DNA of 9,072 bases from Paludibacteraceae bacterium. GTDB lineage: Bacteria; Bacteroidota; Bacteroidia; Bacteroidales; Paludibacteraceae. Position 1 is the first letter of the stretch. Each line of letters starts with the position of its first letter. The stretch spans positions 1 to 9,072 of the forward strand of contig JAFYMM010000308.1 of assembly GCA_017550055.1 (NCBI GenBank), in the 5' to 3' direction. Below, in pieces: positions 7,682 through 9,072 of this stretch. Made by a program: the position numbers and the translations under genes. The notes under the pieces were generated by a model. That model searched no databases. It worked only from the letters and a program-made list of their open reading frames with translations, and was not told the origin of the DNA.

Positions 7682-7712
7682 TTTGTTTTTTATAAAAAAA
7701 ATAGTATCTTTG
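7682..7712 (+). promoter_or_regulatory. Bacteroidota-type promoter for the adhesin gene
   Basis: TTTG (7682-7685) and TATCTTTG (7705-7712) are 19 nt apart, matching TTTG-N19-TAnnTTTG. The -7 region (GTATCTTTGC) is identical over 10 nt to that of the promoter at 2164-2171. It lies between the secA terminator and the adhesin start, where a promoter is needed. The predicted start of transcription, near 7717-7720, leaves a leader of about 225 nt. Confidence 0.75.
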
Positions 7713-7945
7713 CGGTGGAATTGTGTTAAAATATCTGAAAATTAGGGAGGTGGATTGATAGTATTGTTTTTAATGTCTTGATTGTTAGTTTTTTATAAAT
7801 ATATTATTTTTGAATAATTTTTAAAAGTTGCATTTAAAGTTTGATGTTTTATAAAGATGATTAGTGTGATTTTGTTGTTATTTATGTTTTATTAGTGATT
7901 TTTTTATATCAATTTCAATATAAGTTTAACCAAAATCTAAAAATT

Positions 7946-9072
7946 ATGAAAAGAGATTTACAAAAAATGATTGCATTCGTAGTAATGCTCTTTTTGCCTT
8001 TTACTCTTTTGTCTCAAACTATGGATCCAGCTTATGGCATAGTTATAGATGAAAGTTTTGAAAAAGGTATCCCTGCAGACTGGACACAGGAAAATGTTGT
8101 CGGTTCAATGATGTGGGTTGCTGAAAATTCGGATTTAACTTATCCAAATGGAGCAGCTGATAGTTTAAGTCGTGTTGCTTTTCGTAATACAACAGGTGTT
8201 ACTCAAAAAACTATTACACGTTTAATTTTGCCAGCTAAGGATGTGTCTGGTTTATTTCAGCCAATTCTTATTTTTTCTCATGCTCAAGATAAGTGGAGTG
8301 GTGACTTTGATTCTCTTCGTGTGTTGTGTCGTACTTCTCCTGATGGCAATTGGAATACTTTGATTGCTTTTGATAGTTATATTTCAAAATGGCAACGCGA
8401 TACTGTGTTTTTGCCTGCTCAAAATTATGTTCAAATTGCTTTTGAAGCTATTGACAATTTGGGTCGTGGCGTTGTTCTTGATGATGTTGTTGTTCGTTCT
8501 ACACCAAGCTGTTTTGCTCCTGAAGATCTTTATACTTCTGGCGTAACAAACCATTCTATTACAGTTAACTGGATGGGTTCTTTTGATGCTGAGTATTTTT
8601 ATGTGAAACTTTCTAAAACTCCACTCACAGATAATGAACTTGCATCTTCTACAACTGAATTAGTATGTGATACTACGACTGATGGTGTTTCTATATTCTT
8701 CGATGGTCTCACTCGTGGAACAAGATACTATTGTTATGTTAGAGCTCAATGTGAACATGAAATATCAGAATGGGTTTTTGTCGAATTCAAAACTGCCAAT
8801 ATTGCTACAGTTCCTGATACCATTACATTTGAGAAAGATCCTAAAGTTAGTTTAGCATCAGGTTCACCATTCTTTATGGAAGGTTGGTATTATGAAGGTT
8901 CTCATCCAGACTATAAACCTTATGGTAATGCTTATCTTACTGATACAAAATCATATTCTTCTCCTAGTAGTAATGCAAGTTTGGTTTTTACAAACTATAT
9001 CTATAATAGTAAGCTCTCTTATTCTGGTTATCTAGGTGCATTGCCTGCAGGGTCTTGGGCTTATGTGGCTAC
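7946..9072 (+). CDS. Large secreted adhesin-like protein (choice-of-anchor J / cleaved-adhesin type plus Fn3), N-terminal part
   Basis: An ORF opens at ATG 7946 and stays open for 375 codons to the window edge, so the stop and C-terminus are unseen. The first 24 residues (MKRDLQKMIAFVVMLFLPFTLLSQ) form a Sec signal peptide ending in the LLSQ pattern common in Bacteroidota, which fixes the start. Residues about 35-186 begin DESFEKGIPADWTQEN and end GRGVVLDDVVVRS. This pattern is typical of MAM-like choice-of-anchor J and cleaved-adhesin domains, as in Porphyromonas gingipain adhesin regions. Residues about 188-284 resemble fibronectin type III (ITVNW...GLTRGTRYYCYVRAQC). A second beta-sandwich seems to begin near ITFEKDP (292 onward). 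A cell-surface, ligand-binding or adhesive role is inferred. Proteins of this build usually continue with more repeats and a T9SS tail, which cannot be checked here. Codons ending in T (GCT, TCT, ACT, GTT) set it apart from the transporter and Omp28-like genes. It has its own promoter and a long leader. Confidence 0.82.
   Translation, partial: MKRDLQKMIAFVVMLFLPFTLLSQTMDPAYGIVIDESFEKGIPADWTQENVVGSMMWVAENSDLTYPNGAADSLSRVAFRNTTGVTQKTITRLILPAKDVSGLFQPILIFSHAQDKWSGDFDSLRVLCRTSPDGNWNTLIAFDSYISKWQRDTVFLPAQNYVQIAFEAIDNLGRGVVLDDVVVRSTPSCFAPEDLYTSGVTNHSITVNWMGSFDAEYFYVKLSKTPLTDNELASSTTELVCDTTTDGVSIFFDGLTRGTRYYCYVRAQCEHEISEWVFVEFKTANIATVPDTITFEKDPKVSLASGSPFFMEGWYYEGSHPDYKPYGNAYLTDTKSYSSPSSNASLVFTNYIYNSKLSYSGYLGALPAGSWAYVA

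Larger units (their letters stand above)
7525..7945 (+). other. AT-rich non-coding stretch with the promoters and long leader of the adhesin gene
   Basis: These 421 nt hold no credible gene. The first part (7525-7594) is AT-rich, with only a weak 7-bp dyad CATTATT/AATAATG (7570-7576 and 7582-7588). Two promoter candidates follow (7595-7626 and 7682-7712, listed separately). From about 7718 to 7945 the DNA would be a 5' leader of roughly 225 nt, very T-rich. It carries one strikingly G-rich spot, AGGGAGGTGG (7744-7753), which resembles the complement of the 16S rRNA 3' end. The only small frames after it are 8 and 12 codons long and show no support. I recognise no known riboswitch, tRNA or small RNA here. 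Confidence 0.6.

Noticed and set aside
7857..7895. 12-codon frame in the adhesin leader (ATG 7857 to TAG 7893-7895; MISVILLLFMFY)
   Set aside because: It is too short, arises easily from T-rich DNA, and has no initiation signal. An upstream-peptide role is possible but unsupported.
7470..7945. Possible tRNA, CRISPR array, riboswitch or insertion sequence in the longest gene-free stretch
   Set aside because: There is no cloverleaf, no spaced direct repeats, no transposase fragment or terminal inverted repeats, and no riboswitch core that I recognise.
8364..8855. Small + strand frames of about 60 codons inside the adhesin region (8364-8546 and 8667-8855)
   Set aside because: They are out of frame with the 375-codon ORF that has a signal peptide and clear domain pattern. 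They are shadows of it.

Overview
The window looks like a stretch of a Bacteroidota chromosome, most likely order Bacteroidales. Five lines of evidence agree. There are promoter motifs of the Bacteroidota form TTTG-N19/20-TAnnTTTG. SecA is about 1100 residues, far longer than the proteobacterial or Bacillus versions. HtpG carries the 'FYGEMPDSYSLVLN' C-terminal signature. An Omp28-family protein ends in a type IX secretion (T9SS) sorting tail, and a second secreted multi-domain adhesin follows. The DNA is AT-rich and no gene uses a convincing Shine-Dalgarno site at its start, which is also usual in this phylum. The genus cannot be settled from the sequence alone.

All five genes lie on the + strand. 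In order: (1) the C-terminal part of the Hsp90 chaperone htpG (1-870, its start lies before the window), ended by a long hairpin terminator (879-934). (2) An LplT-like major facilitator transporter (937-2139), whose ATG sits 2 nt after the terminator T-tract. (3) A Bacteroidota promoter (2140-2171) and a leader with dyad symmetry, driving a secreted Omp28-family protein with a CxxCP motif and a T9SS tail (2276-4129). (4) secA (4170-7469), only 40 nt downstream and closed by a strong terminator (7489-7524). (5) An AT-rich non-coding stretch of about 420 nt with one strong and one weaker promoter candidate and a long leader. It feeds a large secreted adhesin-like ORF that opens at 7946 and runs off the end of the window.

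The genes fall into housekeeping proteostasis and export (htpG, secA) and envelope or surface proteins (transporter, Omp28-like protein, adhesin). SecA drives Sec export, which is the first step for both secreted proteins here. The Omp28-like protein then appears destined for T9SS; the same route is plausible for the adhesin, but its C-terminus is not visible. Codon choice follows this split: secA uses CGT for Arg and mostly ATT/ATC for Ile, while the transporter and Omp28-like genes use many ATA codons, and the transporter also AGA/AGG/CGA.

I do not see a previously undescribed defence system, mobile element, CRISPR array or RNA gene. The most unusual points are the terminator abutting the transporter start, the structured leader of the Omp28-like gene, the long adhesin leader containing an anti-Shine-Dalgarno complement, and the unfinished adhesin itself.
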